Shown: piece by piece, positions 21,114 to 32,902 of the stretch | Position numbering within the stretch: position 1 is the stretch's first letter | Layout of the letters: every line of letters begins with the position of its first letter | Assembly: GCA_024867545.1 (NCBI GenBank) | Contig: JANFNE010000008.1 | Span: 828,501 to 892,500 of the forward strand | DNA length: 64,000 nt | Direction of reading: 5' to 3' | From: Phytopythium helicoides | Taxonomy: Eukaryota; Oomycota; Peronosporomycetes; Pythiales; Pythiaceae | Notes under the pieces: model-generated | What the model was told of the DNA's origin: nothing | Databases searched by the model: none | The model's input: only the letters and a program-made list of their open reading frames with translations | Translations under genes and position numbers: made by a program

Positions 21114-21305
21114 GGTTCCGTTTCACCGCTTCTTTCCGGTTGTGATACGTCGACGTGGCAGAGAACTCGACTGGCCATGTCCCGCGCCTCGTATCGGATA
21201 CCACCTCTGCAAAAATGCGGATGGGTTCGCTCGCGGTGCTGGGTTGGCGCAGGCATCTCATCGCGCGGCGCGAGAGACCAGTCGCGCCGCTCTCCAGTCG
21301 CCGCC

Positions 21306-22173
21306 ATGCCGTCGGCCACGTCCTTCTTCCTGTGGACCGCCGACGTGGAGAGCGCGAGCCTCTCGGGCTTCCTGCGCGCGCTCAAGCAGCACCTGGCGAC
21401 CGACGACAACGCCTGGAGCAGCAACCTGCTCTACATCGCGGACGTGCGCGGGCTGGACGTCAAGGTGCTCGCGCTGCTGCTCGCCGACCTGCGCAGGCTG
21501 CAGCGTCGCCGCAGGTGGCGACTGGCCGACCGCAGTCACGAGCTGCGGCCGCACGACCAGCGCGCGCTCGAGGACGCGGCGCGCTGGCGGCCGGGCACGC
21601 GCGCCAGCTTCTTCCTGCTCGCGAGCGTCAAGCTGCGCGGCCGCGAGCTGCGCGTGCTGCTGGCGGCGGCGCAGTCCTCGAGCGAGGACTGGGCGCTGCA
21701 CGTGCTGCGCGGCGGCTAGGGGCGTGCGGCGGCGCTTCTCGGCCGCCAGCGAGCCGCACGAGGACCTGCAGCTGGCCGTGGACGCCGCGCGCGCCGCCAT
21801 CCAGCAGGGCATGGCGGCGCTGCTGAGCGAGCTGCTGGCGCTGAACCAGCCCGCGGTCGAGCGCGCGGCCGACGGCTGGCAGCGAGACGTGGACGACGGC
21901 CGCGTGCGCCCGCGGGGGACCGCCAAGGCCGCCGAGAGCGTCGCCGCGGGCATCGCGAGCAGCTTCCGCCGGCGCAAGCGCTGGGAGAGCGTCGGGCTGC
22001 TCGTGCTGGAGCGCAGGCGGCGCCGGCGGCTGCTGGAGGAGCTAGGGAGCGGCGGGAGCAGCAGCAGGAGGAGCAAGTGGCTCTGCGGGCCCCGCAGGAG
22101 CCAGGAGCGGCCGCCGCACCCCGTGCTGGAGCTGCCGGCCGCGCTGTTCGCGCTCGTGGTGGCGTTCGTCTGA
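21306..22173 (+). CDS. Solenoid-family protein, member 2 (single +1 frame break)
   Basis: It starts MPSATSFFLWTADVESASLS, closely matching member 3 (MPSGATSLLWSAGREASNAT). Frame 0 runs to a TAG at 21717-21719, immediately after DWALHVLRGG. If the T at 21717 is skipped the protein continues RGVRRRF..., exactly aligned and of the same length as member 3 (DWALHVLHNGKGVKTHF). The total would be 288 residues, ending LELPAALFALVVAFV. The sequence is very GC-rich and Arg/Ala-rich. Options are a one-base mutation, a sequencing error or +1 frameshifting at the stop. Function unknown. Confidence 0.65.
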
Positions 22174-22322
22174 CGTTGAAGTGGCAGCGTAGAAGTAGTG
22201 CTCTCTCAAAATCAATATTATCGTAGTCTAGTAGTATACAACAACCAAAGTACAAACACCTCAATAAAGCATAACCTGCCCAACGCGTCAGCCACCAGTT
22301 CCCCGCCACCAGCCGAGCCCTC

Positions 22323-23336
22323 ATGGAGCTGCGCGAGCTGCGCGTGGAGGTGTCGGCGCCTCCGCGGCCGCGCGCATGCCGCCCGCCGCCGCAGTCGCCG
22401 CCCCGCGCCCTCCGCACGCTGCTCGCGACCACCGAAGCCGCGGCTCGGCGCCCGTTCGACGCCGTGCTGCTCTACTTGCACGGCTTCCCGGACCTGGCGG
22501 TGCACCCGGCGCGCGTGGCCTTTGCGTCGCGCATGCCGCTCAAGCTGGCGGACTGGTGGCTGACGGCGCGCGCCGGCGGTCGCAAGAAACACGCGGCGTT
22601 CGTCACCTTCAACTTCGGCGGCACGCCCGGCTCGGACGCCAGCGGGCTGCGCTTCCGCTTCAAGACGGTCTCGCAGGAGGTGCAGGACGCCGTCGCCGTC
22701 TGCGGCTTCGCGCGCTCGCAGCTGCTGCGCGACGGCGGGAGGCTGCACGTAGTCGGCCTGTCGACGGGTGCGATCGTCGCGGCGCTGCTGCGGGCCGAGC
22801 CAGGGCTCTGCGACTCGATCGCGGCGCTTGCGGGGCTGCTCGACGTCCCGCGGGGCGTGCCGTTCGACTTTTCGCCCCGGCAGCGCGCGCAGTGCGACGC
22901 CGACGGCTACTGCTGGAAGGAGTTCTACCTGCCCGATGGGTCTTCGCTACCCGAGAGCGCCGAGCTGTCGTTCGACGGAGAGCGCCGCGCGACCGCCGAG
23001 CAGCTCGCGGCCATCAAGGAGGGCGAGGCGCCCAGCAAGCTGTTCATGCGGCTCGATAGGCAGTACGTGGACGAGTGCCTGGACGGCTCGCTGGACGTGC
23101 GCGGCGCCGTGAGTGGGGAGCTGACCGGCTCCGCGCCACTGGCGCCGCTGCTGGTGGTGCACGGCTCGGACGACCACAGCGTGCCGCTGGAGAACGGCGA
23201 GGCGCTGTTCGCGGCTGCAGCCGAGCGCAAGACGCTGCTGGTGATCCCACGCGCCAACCACCTGCTCACCAACTCGAAGCACCTCAAGAAGGCGCTGCAG
23301 GCGCTCGGCGCGCACACGGATGCGGCGGACACCTGA
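22323..23336 (+). CDS. Alpha/beta-hydrolase fold protein
   Basis: Single exon, 337 residues. The oxyanion-side motif is LLYLHGFPD (about 49-57), the nucleophile elbow is VGLSTG with Ser147, the acid lies in VVHGSDDHSVP (Asp283 or 284), and the base is in RANHLL (His313). Length and spacing fit a serine hydrolase of the esterase/thioesterase/lipase superfamily. There is no signal peptide or membrane anchor, so it is probably cytosolic. Substrate cannot be told from sequence. It lies 149 nt after solenoid member 2 on the same strand. Confidence 0.8.
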   Translation: MELRELRVEVSAPPRPRACRPPPQSPPRALRTLLATTEAAARRPFDAVLLYLHGFPDLAVHPARVAFASRMPLKLADWWLTARAGGRKKHAAFVTFNFGGTPGSDASGLRFRFKTVSQEVQDAVAVCGFARSQLLRDGGRLHVVGLSTGAIVAALLRAEPGLCDSIAALAGLLDVPRGVPFDFSPRQRAQCDADGYCWKEFYLPDGSSLPESAELSFDGERRATAEQLAAIKEGEAPSKLFMRLDRQYVDECLDGSLDVRGAVSGELTGSAPLAPLLVVHGSDDHSVPLENGEALFAAAAERKTLLVIPRANHLLTNSKHLKKALQALGAHTDAADT

Positions 23337-24319
23337 CGCACGCAAGTGACTTCGATCGGCCGCCATTTCAACGCCGAGCGCTGCCAATTCAACACCAAGC
23401 GCTGCCAATCCAGCGCCATTGGCGTCCAATGGCTTCCCGCGTCATTCAGCCGCCATCGCCACGTCAACCGGCCGCTATTCTCATATCATGCGCCGTCGTT
23501 CCCATTGAAGCAGTTGATCGCGTTGAAGCAGCCGCGAGCACTTCGCTCGCGTGCGCCGGCCGCCGCCGATCGCGCCGCAATTGTAGACGCGGCCGCGCGC
23601 GCTGTGAAGTGGCGACGGCCACCATGACCGACGATTACCCGCGCAGCGCGCCGCTAGATATGCGAGCAATCAAACCTGAACGTCCAGTAATCGCATTCGC
23701 CCGCCGCCGCCGGCCCGCCGGCATTTTTGCATGGAGACGACGCAGCCGGAGCGACGCCATGAGCGCGCGGCTTGCATACTCATGTCAAACGCGCGCCGGC
23801 GGAACGATTGGCTGCCGGCACAGGATTTTGGCGAATGGGCGAGCGGCCGCCGGCAGCTGTCTCAAACAATAGATTCTTTGCTGGCAGCATATACCTCACT
23901 ATATCTATTATAGGAGGTATTCTCACATGTTAAATTCATAAAACACATTATTATATTTATCAAGGTATGCACTCCCACGACGGTTTGTGCCATGTCGGCT
24001 GCCCATCCCCGCCGTCTGGCCAGCAGCCACCAAGCAGAAAATGACCTGTCAAACAGCCAATCAGCGTCGCGGGCGCCAGTGTCAGGGGGTATTAGATGTC
24101 GCGGTGCCAATTCGTACGTACTGCAACGTTGACGAAACGTCGCGTAATACAAACCCATCTCCGCATATCGGGAAGGACAGGTTCGTACCCGCTCGACTGA
24201 CGTAGCCGCTCGGCGCCGCCCATTTCGCTCACCGCTCACCGCAGCCCGCGACTCCAGCAGCTCATTCGCCTTCTCGCCCGCTCCAGCGCAAGCTCCGCCA
24301 CCCCCACGCTCCTCTCACG
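23337..24319. other. Intergenic, short degenerate direct repeats
   Basis: Near 23355-23430 a block with the core GCGCTGCCAAT(T/C)CA occurs two to three times in tandem. The remainder is AT-richer around 23880-23960. No gene is supported. The stretch before 24320 should hold the GPDH promoter. Confidence 0.4.
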
Positions 24320-25348
24320 ATGCCCAAGAAGGTCTGCCTCGTCGGCTCCGGCAACTGGGGCTCCGCCATCGCCCGCATCATCGGCGAGAACACGCAGCGC
24401 CTGAGCAGCGTGTTCGAGAAGGACATCAACATGTGGGTGTTCGAGGAGACCGTCAACGGCCGCAAGCTCACCGAGATCATCAACGAGGAGCACGAGAACG
24501 TCAAGTACCTGCCGGGCTACAAGCTGCCCGAGAACATCATCGCCGTGCCGGACCTGCTCGAGGCCGTCAAGGGTGCCGACATCCTCATCTTCTGCGTGCC
24601 GCACCAGTTCCTCGGTCGCATGCTCGCGTCCATCAAGGAGCAGGGCCTCAAGCAGGGCGCCATCGCCGTGTCGCTCATCAAGGGCATCGACTTTGACGAG
24701 AACGGAGTTGTGCTCATCTCCAACATCATCCGCAAGGCGCTCGACATCGACTGCAGCGTGCTCATGGGCGCCAACGTGGCCAACGAGGTGGCCGCGGGCG
24801 ACTTCTGCGAGTCCACCATCGGCTGCTCGGACCTGCGCCACGGCGCCGTGCTGCGCGACCTGTTCAACGCCCCGACGTTCCGCGTCGAGTGCGCGCTCGA
24901 CCCGCACGGTGTCGAGATGTGCGGTGCGCTCAAGAACGTTGTGGCGCTCGGCGCGGGCTTCTGCGACGGCCTCAGCTACGGTGGCAACACCAAGGCCGCC
25001 ATCATCCGCATCGGCCTGATCGAGATGAAGAAGTTCTGCTTCAAGTTCTTCGACGGCGTCAAGGAGGACACGTTCTTCGAGAGCTGCGGCGTGGCTGACC
25101 TCATCACGACGTGCTTCGGCGGCCGCAACCGCAAGTGCGCCGAGGCCTTCGTCAAGTCCGAGACCACGTGGGAGCAGCTCGAGGAGACGATGCTCAACGG
25201 CCAGAAGCTCCAGGGCACGCTCACGGCCAAGGAGGTGTACACGATCCTCAAGGCGCACAACGCCGAGGAGCAGTTCCCGCTCTTCACGGCCATCTACCGC
25301 ATCGCCTTCGAGGGTGCCGACCCGGTCACCATCACGCAGCTCCAGTAA
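24320..25348 (+). CDS. Glycerol-3-phosphate dehydrogenase [NAD+], cytosolic
   Basis: Single exon, 342 residues, full length for the eukaryotic enzyme. It interconverts dihydroxyacetone phosphate and glycerol-3-phosphate with NADH, feeding glycerolipid and glycerol synthesis. Visible landmarks are the dinucleotide loop VGSGNWGSA (8-16), FCVPHQF (91-97), SLIKGID with the conserved Lys121, GANVANEVA (150-158), [11 protein letters not shown] with catalytic Lys205, [10 protein letters not shown], and TCFGGRNRK near the C-terminal third. There is no N-terminal transit extension or PTS1. Strong codon bias towards C/G in third positions suggests high expression. Confidence 0.97.
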   Translation: MPKKVCLVGSGNWGSAIARIIGENTQRLSSVFEKDINMWVFEETVNGRKLTEIINEEHENVKYLPGYKLPENIIAVPDLLEAVKGADILIFCVPHQFLGRMLASIKEQGLKQGAIAVSLIKGIDFDENGVVLISNIIRKALDIDCSVLMGANVANEVAAGDFCESTIGCSDLRHGAVLRDLFNAPTFRVECALDPHGVEMCGALKNVVALGAGFCDGLSYGGNTKAAIIRIGLIEMKKFCFKFFDGVKEDTFFESCGVADLITTCFGGRNRKCAEAFVKSETTWEQLEETMLNGQKLQGTLTAKEVYTILKAHNAEEQFPLFTAIYRIAFEGADPVTITQLQ

Positions 25349-25589
25349 GCGCGCGATGGATGCAACACCGACCGCTGCAATGCTGCCTGCATAGATAGAG
25401 AGAGACGCGTTTGCATGCACGTACCTTAACATATATTGTCAACGTTTTGATCGACGTGCGCCGAGTGGTGTTGCAATTTGTCTGGCGCATGGAAAGAAGC
25501 AGTGGGGCTCTGATCTGCAAGACTCGACAACGCCGAAAACGCAACATGACTACATTACGATTAGATACTACACTGCTGGAGACGATACT

Positions 25590-26417
25590 CTAAATGAACG
25601 ACACGATGGTAGCGAAGAGCGAGTCTGGGAGCTCTGTGATGGGGTGAGCGCACTCTAGCTGACTCCCGGCGGGCTCGAGTGAAACCCTGTGGCGCTCCAT
25701 GGCAACTAGCTTCACTTCCTCCCAGCGTTGGCACTTGATGTACCTTGCTGCGATCTCGCGAGCCAGGTTCTCTGCCTCTGTTGCTGCCTCTGGGTTAATT
25801 GTAGCATCCATTTGCTCCTTCATCTCGAGCCACTGCACGGCGGCGAGCTCCACCACCGGCTGGTTCAGCTCGAGTAGTTGCTGCAGAACCACTGGCATGT
25901 CCTGCCGAATTGATGCTCGCACGAGGTCAAGGGCGACTACCAGCTCCTTTTGCTGTCCGTCCTTGGTCTCCTCATCTGGGATGCGGACTGCTTGGAAATG
26001 TGTCTTGACGCCCTTGCCGTTATGAAGGACATGCAGTGCCCAGTCCTCGCTGTTGGACTGCGTTGCTGACCGGAGTGCTCGCAGCCCCCAGAGCGGGCTC
26101 TTGTCGATGTGAACATTGTCGAGCAGGAAGTGGCTCGACGGGGAGTTGGGTCGGCACTGACTCTCGTGCTCGAGCGCTCGGAGATCGTATGCGGCGGTCG
26201 GAGCGCCTTGACTGCCCTGGAAGCGGTAGAAGTCGTCGAGCAGCACCTGCAGCACTCGGGTGTCCGCTCCTCGCAGCGCCGCGACGTATAGCAAATTGGA
26301 TCGCCACGCAGCGTCTCGGTCGGCGTCGAGCTCTCGTCGAAGACAGCGGACGAGCGAGGTGGCGTTGGAGGCCTCGCGGCCAGCGCTCCACAGCAGTGAA
26401 GTGGCGCCCGACGGCAT
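25590..26417 (-). CDS. Solenoid-family protein, member 3
   Basis: Single exon, 275 residues from MPSGATSLLWSAGREASN; the frame is open upstream but similarity to member 2 begins here. Segments shared across the family are NLLYVAALRGADTRVLQVLL, LRALRSATQSNSEDWALHVL, VLQQLLELNQPVVELAA and the terminal ITELPDSLFATIVSFI. It is intact across the point where member 2 has its stop. Predicted all-alpha, soluble. Function unknown. Confidence 0.75.
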   Translation of the reverse strand: MPSGATSLLWSAGREASNATSLVRCLRRELDADRDAAWRSNLLYVAALRGADTRVLQVLLDDFYRFQGSQGAPTAAYDLRALEHESQCRPNSPSSHFLLDNVHIDKSPLWGLRALRSATQSNSEDWALHVLHNGKGVKTHFQAVRIPDEETKDGQQKELVVALDLVRASIRQDMPVVLQQLLELNQPVVELAAVQWLEMKEQMDATINPEAATEAENLAREIAARYIKCQRWEEVKLVAMERHRVSLEPAGSQLECAHPITELPDSLFATIVSFI

Positions 26418-27436
26418 GGCGAGCGAAGTGTGGGGAAGCGAGGGAATTGCAATGTGGCGGCACTGCTCGCTACCTTCACTTGCGCTGCCTAGCGACACGC
26501 CCGTCACGCAGGACGCTGCGACGACACCATCAAGAGCGCACGGCGCCGGTCTCTGCGCTAGGCCGCGACCAGAAGCCAATTTTCACGGGAACCCAGCACG
26601 ATAGCCGAAAAATTCGGCTCCGGCCAGCTCTGCCGATCTAATGCTCCGTGCTAGGTGGTCAATCGAAGTGGACAGGCTGGGCGGTGAGTTGCGCCTGCGC
26701 GGACGCTGACACCAGACCAGGTTTTTGGTGACGCCACTGCCTGAGTGCAGCGGATCGACATCCTACATCGCGAACGAAAGTTGCGCCGTCACATGCAGGG
26801 TGGGTGGAGGGTGGCGAGGGAGTCTCAGGGCCCCCGCAGAGGGGCCTGGATAGCTTTGTTTGACGTCATAATGTTCAACATAATCAGACGGCACTTCCTA
26901 ATGGTAAAAGCTAGGATTTCATCATTCTCCGCGCGCGCACCGCTCCCATACAAAACATGCACGACACGCAAACGCAAGGGCGCGTCCCTCAACAGGATAC
27001 GTTGGCATCACTCGGATCAGTGTAATTCTAGAGATTGAACTCTCATCGGGGCGCTGACGTCGGCAAACACACACACACACACAACCACACTCGAAGGCGA
27101 CTGCGCGTCGCCAAGAAACTCACGACGCGACGACCAGAGACGTTCGCAGTGCGACGCCAACTCGAGACTGGCGGCTCCCGTCGAGGTGTCGGGTCGTCGA
27201 GAGCGGCTCCTCCAGCCATTCACTGCCCTGTAATAGTAGTTACTTGATGTGGCGCAGAACACAGAACCTGCTACATGTAATGATTCGTAATTTCATCCAA
27301 TGGTCGCTCGAAAGAAGCCCGAGGGGCGACGTGACGGGCGTCGCGCGCGCCCATTGGCCGAAAAGCGCCCCCTCCTCGTCCCGGCCGGCGGAGAACACGC
27401 TCGTGCAGTCGAGAAGAGCGGCGGCAGGCAGCGGCC
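26418..27436. other. Intergenic region with (CA)n microsatellite
   Basis: Divergent region between solenoid member 3 and the Rab gene. A (CA)8 tract lies at about 27067-27083. No coding or RNA gene was recognised. Confidence 0.4.
27067..27083. repeat. (CA)n microsatellite
   Basis: About eight uninterrupted CA dinucleotides directly visible in the sequence. Confidence 0.9.
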
Positions 27437-28241
27437 ATGGCGGACGGCAAGGCGCGCGAGGTCAAGGTGGTGCTGCTGGGCGACACGGGCGTGGGCAAGT
27501 CGTCGCTGGTGCTGCGCTTCGTGACCAACAACTTCCGCCCGTACTCGGAGTCGACTATCGGCGCCAGCTTCATGTCCAAGATGATCGTCGTCAACGACAC
27601 GCCCATCAAGTACCAGATCTGGGATACCGCCGGCCAGGAGAAGGTGCGCCGCGCGTGGTGGGCGCGCTCGCTCGCTCTGTCGCTTACAGCTCTCGCTTGC
27701 AGTACCACAGCCTTGCGCCGGTATACTACCGCGGCGCGGCGGCCGCTATGGTCGTCTACGACATCACGCGCAAGGTGCGGCGCGCTGTCGGCGGCTCCCG
27801 CGAGGTCTGCGCCACGCTAACCGCTCTCTATCTCTATCTCTGTGTGTCCGCAGCAATCGCTCGCCACGCTCAAGAACTGGGTCCGCGAGCTCAAGCAGCT
27901 GGGCCCGGACAACATCGTCATCGCCATCGCGGGCAACAAGAGCGACCTGGCCGACAAGCGGGTGCGCCTCCTCTCCTCCCGCGGGGCGGTCCTCACGGCC
28001 GATCTAACGCTGCGCGCTCGCGTCCACCATGCAGGAAGTGCCGGCCTCGCAGGCGCGCGCCTACGCCGAGGAGATCGGCGCGCTGTTTATCGAGACGAGC
28101 GCCAAGGAGGACACGAACGTGTCGGACCTGTTCATCCAGATCAGCCAAGCGCTGCCAGCCGAGTCCCCCGAGAGCAACGCGCTGCCCGAGGTCGTGGACC
28201 CCTACGGCGGCGGCCGCAAGAAGTCAGGCGGCTGCTGTTAG
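27437..28241 (+). CDS. Rab family small GTPase (Rab5/22-like)
   Basis: Four exons: 27437-27643, 27703-27774, 27854-27961, 28035-28241. Three introns of 59-79 nt each start gtgcg and end cag, all in phase 0. The product has 197 residues. Nucleotide-binding motifs are GDTGVGKS, the effector-region STIGASF, WDTAGQEK, NKSDLAD and ETSAK. The C-terminus GGRKKSGGCC is a double-cysteine geranylgeranylation site. The switch region YHSLAPVYYRGAAAAMVVYD is typical of the Rab5/21/22 group that controls early endosome fusion; the exact subgroup is inference. Confidence 0.93.
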
Positions 28242-28512
28242 AAGCGCCCGGGCGGATCCTTGGACGACCTCGACGGTATTTGAAAATGAGAGTCGCCGCG
28301 GCGCCGCCTCGTCTGCGCTGCACGCGCGTCGTAGAGCCGACTCCGGTCGCCAAGTGCGACTCGGAGGGCAGAGGCTCCGAGCAGCGGCGGGCGCAGATGA
28401 TGACGGTGTGGCGAAAGGAAGCGAGCGCGCGCGACTCGGATGACGTACGGACAGATAATTGCATTTCCTGTTTTTGGCTTGGTGCTGGCTTGCCGTCGCC
28501 GTCGCTGGCTGC

Positions 28513-29170
28513 TCACCAGTCGCGCAGCTGGCGCTTGATCTCCCGCTCGCTGTCTCGCTTGCGCGTGTCGACCTGGTTCTTTTTGAGGCACGCGGCCAGC
28601 GCGACCTTGATCCAGCCCGTCTTGCCGACCTCGAGCCGCAGCGGAATCTGCCATTCGCAATTCCCAAGTCAGCCACCGTTTTCGCAACGCGAGGATGCCG
28701 CCATTTGCCGCCGCACCAGCTGCGCGTTCGGGTGCGTCATGAACTCCTCCATCTTCTTGAGCTCGGACCGGTTGGCGAGCAGCTTGCGCACGCGCGTGGG
28801 CTCTGGGCGGCCGATGAGTCCGTTGCGCCACACTGCAGCAAAAGCAGCGCGTCAGCCGCCGCCAGCAGCCCGCGCAGCTCGCGCGCAGCGCACCTGGCAC
28901 GTGCATCTGGTGCAGGAAGAGCTCGTGGCGGTAGAACTCGGCGAAGGCCGCCGACAGGTCTCCGTTGCGCGCGCGCAGCGACTTGACCTCGGACGGCTGC
29001 AGCTCGATGCCCAGGTTCCACTCGCGCTGCAGCTCGAGCGCGCCGCCGAGCTTGCGCTGCAGCCCGTGGTTGCGCAGCAGCAGCTGCACCGGGTAGTCGC
29101 GCAGCCCCCGCGCGAGCGCCTGGCCCAGCAGCGCCGGGTAGTCGCGCCGCCCCCGCACAAGCGCCATCAT
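28513..29170 (-). CDS. Small three-exon protein, 175 aa, unknown
   Basis: Exons 29170-28894, 28832-28717 and 28647-28513 join in phases 1 and 0 with introns of 61 and 69 nt (gtgcgc/gtgcgg donors, cag acceptors). The product starts MMALVRGRRDYPALLGQALA and continues through FYRHELFLHQMHVPVWRNG, RVRKLLANRSELKKMEEF and IPLRLEVGKTGWIKVALAAC to RQLRDW. It is basic and helical, with no membrane segment. The basic character and size could suit a mitochondrial or ribosome-associated protein, but I do not recognise the family. It is divergent from the coiled-coil gene 59 nt away. Confidence 0.6.
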
Positions 29171-29229
29171 GACCCTCCGGCGGCTCGAAAATTGCCAATA
29201 ATCGGCTGGTTGCCCCTGCGAGAAAGGCC

Positions 29230-32200
29230 ATGGCGCGCCATGGGCCGACGCAGGCCGAGATCATCGAGGAGCAGGCGCTGGCGCTCGCCGAGCTGCGCGA
29301 CTTCAAGGCGCGCGCCAAGCTGCGGCTCAAGGAGGCGGCAGCGCGCCTGCGCGAGTACCGCACGCGCGCGGACGCGCTGGTGGCCGAGCTGGCCGAGGCC
29401 AAGCGCGCGCTGCAGGCGGCGAGCAATACGCGGGCGGAGGCGCCGAGGCAGCGCAAGGTGGCGACGCGCGCGGTGGCGGTGCAGACGGAGCGACTGGCGG
29501 CGGTGGATGCGAGCGCACAGACCGAGGCCGAGGCGCCTCGTGCGGTGCGGCGGAGGGAGCAGAGCTGTCAGACGGAGGACGAGGCGGGGAAGGCTCGTGG
29601 CGATGGCGGAGAAGCCCTGCAGCCCGTCAGGTTTGACGGACTGCCGTTCAGCGACGCCACAAGCGCGGCCATCGACGCGGAGCTGGCTATGAGTGACTCG
29701 GACGACGAAGGCACGGGAGTGAAGGCAGCCCTGCAGCGAGCGCCGACGCTGGACGAGATCGCGAGCGCCATCGACGACGAGCTCCAGATGAGCGACGACG
29801 AGCAGGAAGAGACGAAGGCGGTTGATGCGATTGGCGACGCGATTGATGCAGAGCTGGCTACCAGCGACTCCGAGGATGAGCAGCCACCCACGGAGACCAA
29901 GGTGTCTGCGGTTGGAAAGACTGAGGCAACTGTTAAAAAGGGGGAGGTCAGCAGTGCTGCGACTCGAGCGCAGCTGCTCAAGTCGATTGACGATGAAATT
30001 GACGCCGAGCTAGCGTCCTCTTCGGATGAAGAACTAGCAGCACATCAAAAAGATGCGATCACAAAGATTGGCAAGGAGGAACCTAGCTCCAGCAGCAGTG
30101 ATAGCAGCGACAGCAGCGATAGCAGCGATGATGAAGACGAGAACAAGAAGAATAACGACGTAGTAGCGAGAGCGAGTGATCCTCATGTAGACCTGAATCA
30201 ACAAGCTTCAGCTCTCCAGGCAGAGTCAAAAGCAACCACTGACAGCTCAAGGTCAGGATCTGCCGAGATACTGACCCTGGATGCAGATCGAGAGATCGAG
30301 CTTTCGCCGAAGAAAGCAACTGGGTCACTCTGGCTAACCGCGAAACATTCCGGATCACAGTGTTCGAGTGCAGAAAATATAGCTGCTGAGCTGCCTTCCC
30401 GTGTGCCAGTGGTAAACAGCATACCCGAGTCGCTCCCAAGAAGCGGTTCATCAGACACTGAAGAGATTACAACTGACGAAGCTGAGTCCGTGACAGGAAA
30501 AAGCAATGCAACCTTCACTTCTGAAGTGAGCTCCAGAGTTTTGGTCGTGGAGACAGCTGCCATAGCGGATGAAACCAGCACAACGACTTCTGACGTCCGT
30601 GCAAACCACCCCAACGTAGAGCGTGATGGGCCATCACTTTCAAATGCATCACTGTCAACAACACTAGTACGAAAGCGAGGCATCAATGATGTCGGTTTGG
30701 ACAGTTTTGAAGCCACAGAGCATAATTCTACAAAGAAGAAAAAAGCGGACGTGGACATTGACATTAGTGAAGAAGAAGGTGCTATCCACTCGGCAGTTAT
30801 GGCGCCAAACAAAGCGGATGCGCAATCTTCAGAGTCGAAGGTCGTGGCTCCCACCAGTGAACCGCCTGCGAAGGCGCAGAAGAAGCGTGAGCTGTTCCTC
30901 AAGAAGGCCCAGCAGGCTTTTAATCGTGAAATTGCTCGCGCTGATGGCGAAGAACTGAACGAGCAGTATGTGGCGCGAACAATATCAGCTCTTGTGCGAT
31001 GCAGCTCTGCATTTCAAGTATCTCACCCAGAGCATGTGGTACGTCTGTGAGCTGTCCTGGCGTGTGATATCTCCTGACTTACAATTCGCTCTGAGTGTAC
31101 TTTCAGTCTAAGCTTTGCTCGCGCCTTTCCAAAACATTCCGCGACAACGACATGTCGCCTACACTTGTGCTGCAAGGAATTTTGCGCGTATTTCGTGTTC
31201 CTCGAACACGAAAGAAACTCGAGAACGAATCCATTGGGATATGTGAACTCTGCCAGAAGGTACTCCTGGATACGATGGTCATATCTGGAACCGGGGTCAA
31301 AGCAGTATATCGTGAGCTTGATCTGTGTCTCGATATTCTTCGTGACTTGGTGATTGAAGGCCGTACATTACTGGATAACTCGATGCCTTCGGGTGGGGAC
31401 GCGAGTACTCACCTGAAACTCGTCAGCGACTGGAGAGCAAAAACGTCAGCGACGACTGCCACGCTTGACAAGGCTTTTCTCGTCCACATTTGCACTCTCC
31501 ACGCACTGTTGTGTCGATCCACGAGCTTGCTCCACCGCTCTCGAGTGTTGCTATTTGACGTGGTGTGCTCCTACGCTAATATCAAGGGACTCTTGCTGGC
31601 CTCCATGATGATTGAGGTTTCACCAGAACTGCTGGTTGCCGAGTTTGATAACAAGTGCCAAGAGAGAAAGCTGATTCTGAAGGACACACTGATGTACGCT
31701 CTAGTCGTAATAACAAGCATCACCAGTATGAAGCAGCAAGAGCTTTTTGGAGAGTCTGGCGTCGAAATGTTCCATCGAATCCTACGCGCGATTCAGAATG
31801 ACAATATGGACGGGGTGGACGGAGTGGACCCATCCTATCAGCGCCGTTTTGTTACGCAAATTTCAAACGCAGTGTTTGCGCCGCCTAGCGATGTCATGTC
31901 AAGCAAAGAAGTCCTCCTTCAAGTCGGAAAAAGCTTGGAATTGTTGGCTGCAGTCCATGGTGTGGACTTTCTAGCCCGTGAGTTTCGACTGACCCTCTTT
32001 CAAGAGCTCTTTGATGAGTACGATGCAAGCTCCAACCAGCCTGGTAAAGAGTGGACAATTGGAGCGTTGGGACAAGTAGTACATGCCGTCATCTCTTGCC
32101 GTACAAAGGCAGAAAGCAGCGGTATCTCTCTCGTTGAAGGCATTGCAGAATGGCTAATTGAGCTACTTGCCATTCACCCGAGTGACGAGACACGCACGTG

Positions 32201-32423
32201 GCAGCTACAGTCCGCGCTCACAGCAGCAGATCTTGCTACGGGAGCAACAATGTTAGATGTTCCATCCCGACGACGATGTATGCTTGCCATACTCCAATGG
32301 TTTGAGCAGCAGCCTCCACATTGGTTGATGGAGCTCCCAGCCGGATACTTGCGAAGACTGCGGACAGCGATTCTCACTACTCGCCCGCTCTGTCCGCTCC
32401 AGCAGAATGTTAATGTCAAGTGA
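29230..32423 (+). CDS. Large acidic protein with coiled-coil N-terminus and helical C-terminal domain
   Basis: Two exons, 29230-31038 and 31107-32423, phase 0, 68-nt intron (gtacgt...cag); 1041 residues. Residues 8-70 form a coiled coil (AEIIEEQALALAELRDFKAR). Then come three (A/C)QTE-type motifs (AVQTE, SAQTE, SCQTE) and four acidic repeats of the form IDxELxxSDSEDE between about 150 and 285, followed by a Ser/Thr-rich disordered region to about 540. The C-terminal ~470 residues are helical and conserved-looking (TISALVRCSSAFQVSHPEHV, LVLQGILRVFRVP). Probably nuclear scaffolding, by composition only; no family recognised. Confidence 0.75.
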
Positions 32424-32902
32424 TTTTCTGCTTGATCGACGACGGCATGTGGATTGCCACGAGGACCGACAGGAAGAAAGCATTATCCTTTGTAAACACG
32501 ATATTTATTGAAATCTCCTGTTGTTTGAATGGCACTATCATGACGAGCTGTGGTGAATTTGGCTGTTGCCAACGCTGGAAATGAAAGCAGGGTAACACGA
32601 CCTTTGGGAAATACTCGCTTACATTGTATTCTGCAACTGCTGCATTACCGCATGCACATTAGTGGCAGTGGGGAACCGTTCGTTGCTCCTACGACTGACC
32701 CACATCCTTCATAAACCTTGGAGCAATAAATCTGAGGCTGGGAAATCGTTGTTGATGCTGCGTTGGAAGTGGTCATCTATCATCAACAAAACGTATTCTT
32801 GGAGCAACGGATCACGGTGAACCGTCACCATGGAAAGCTGCAACGGATTGCTCCTTCGGAGGCCCAACTGCTCCAGAAGCGAGAACTCCTTGCTTGGGTG
32901 TG
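32424..32902. other. Intergenic, nothing recognised
   Basis: Spacer between the acidic coiled-coil gene and the intact channel gene; moderately AT-rich, no repeat or RNA gene seen. Confidence 0.4.

Noticed and set aside
21258..22432. Several 200-270-codon minus and alternate-frame ORFs
   Set aside because: Arise from extreme GC content; only the frames aligning with solenoid members 2 and 3 show similarity.
24236..25432. Long minus-strand ORF (398 codons) antisense to GPDH
   Set aside because: Its Leu/Ala/Glu-rich translation is the mirror of a strongly GC3-biased gene; GPDH on the plus strand has all family motifs.
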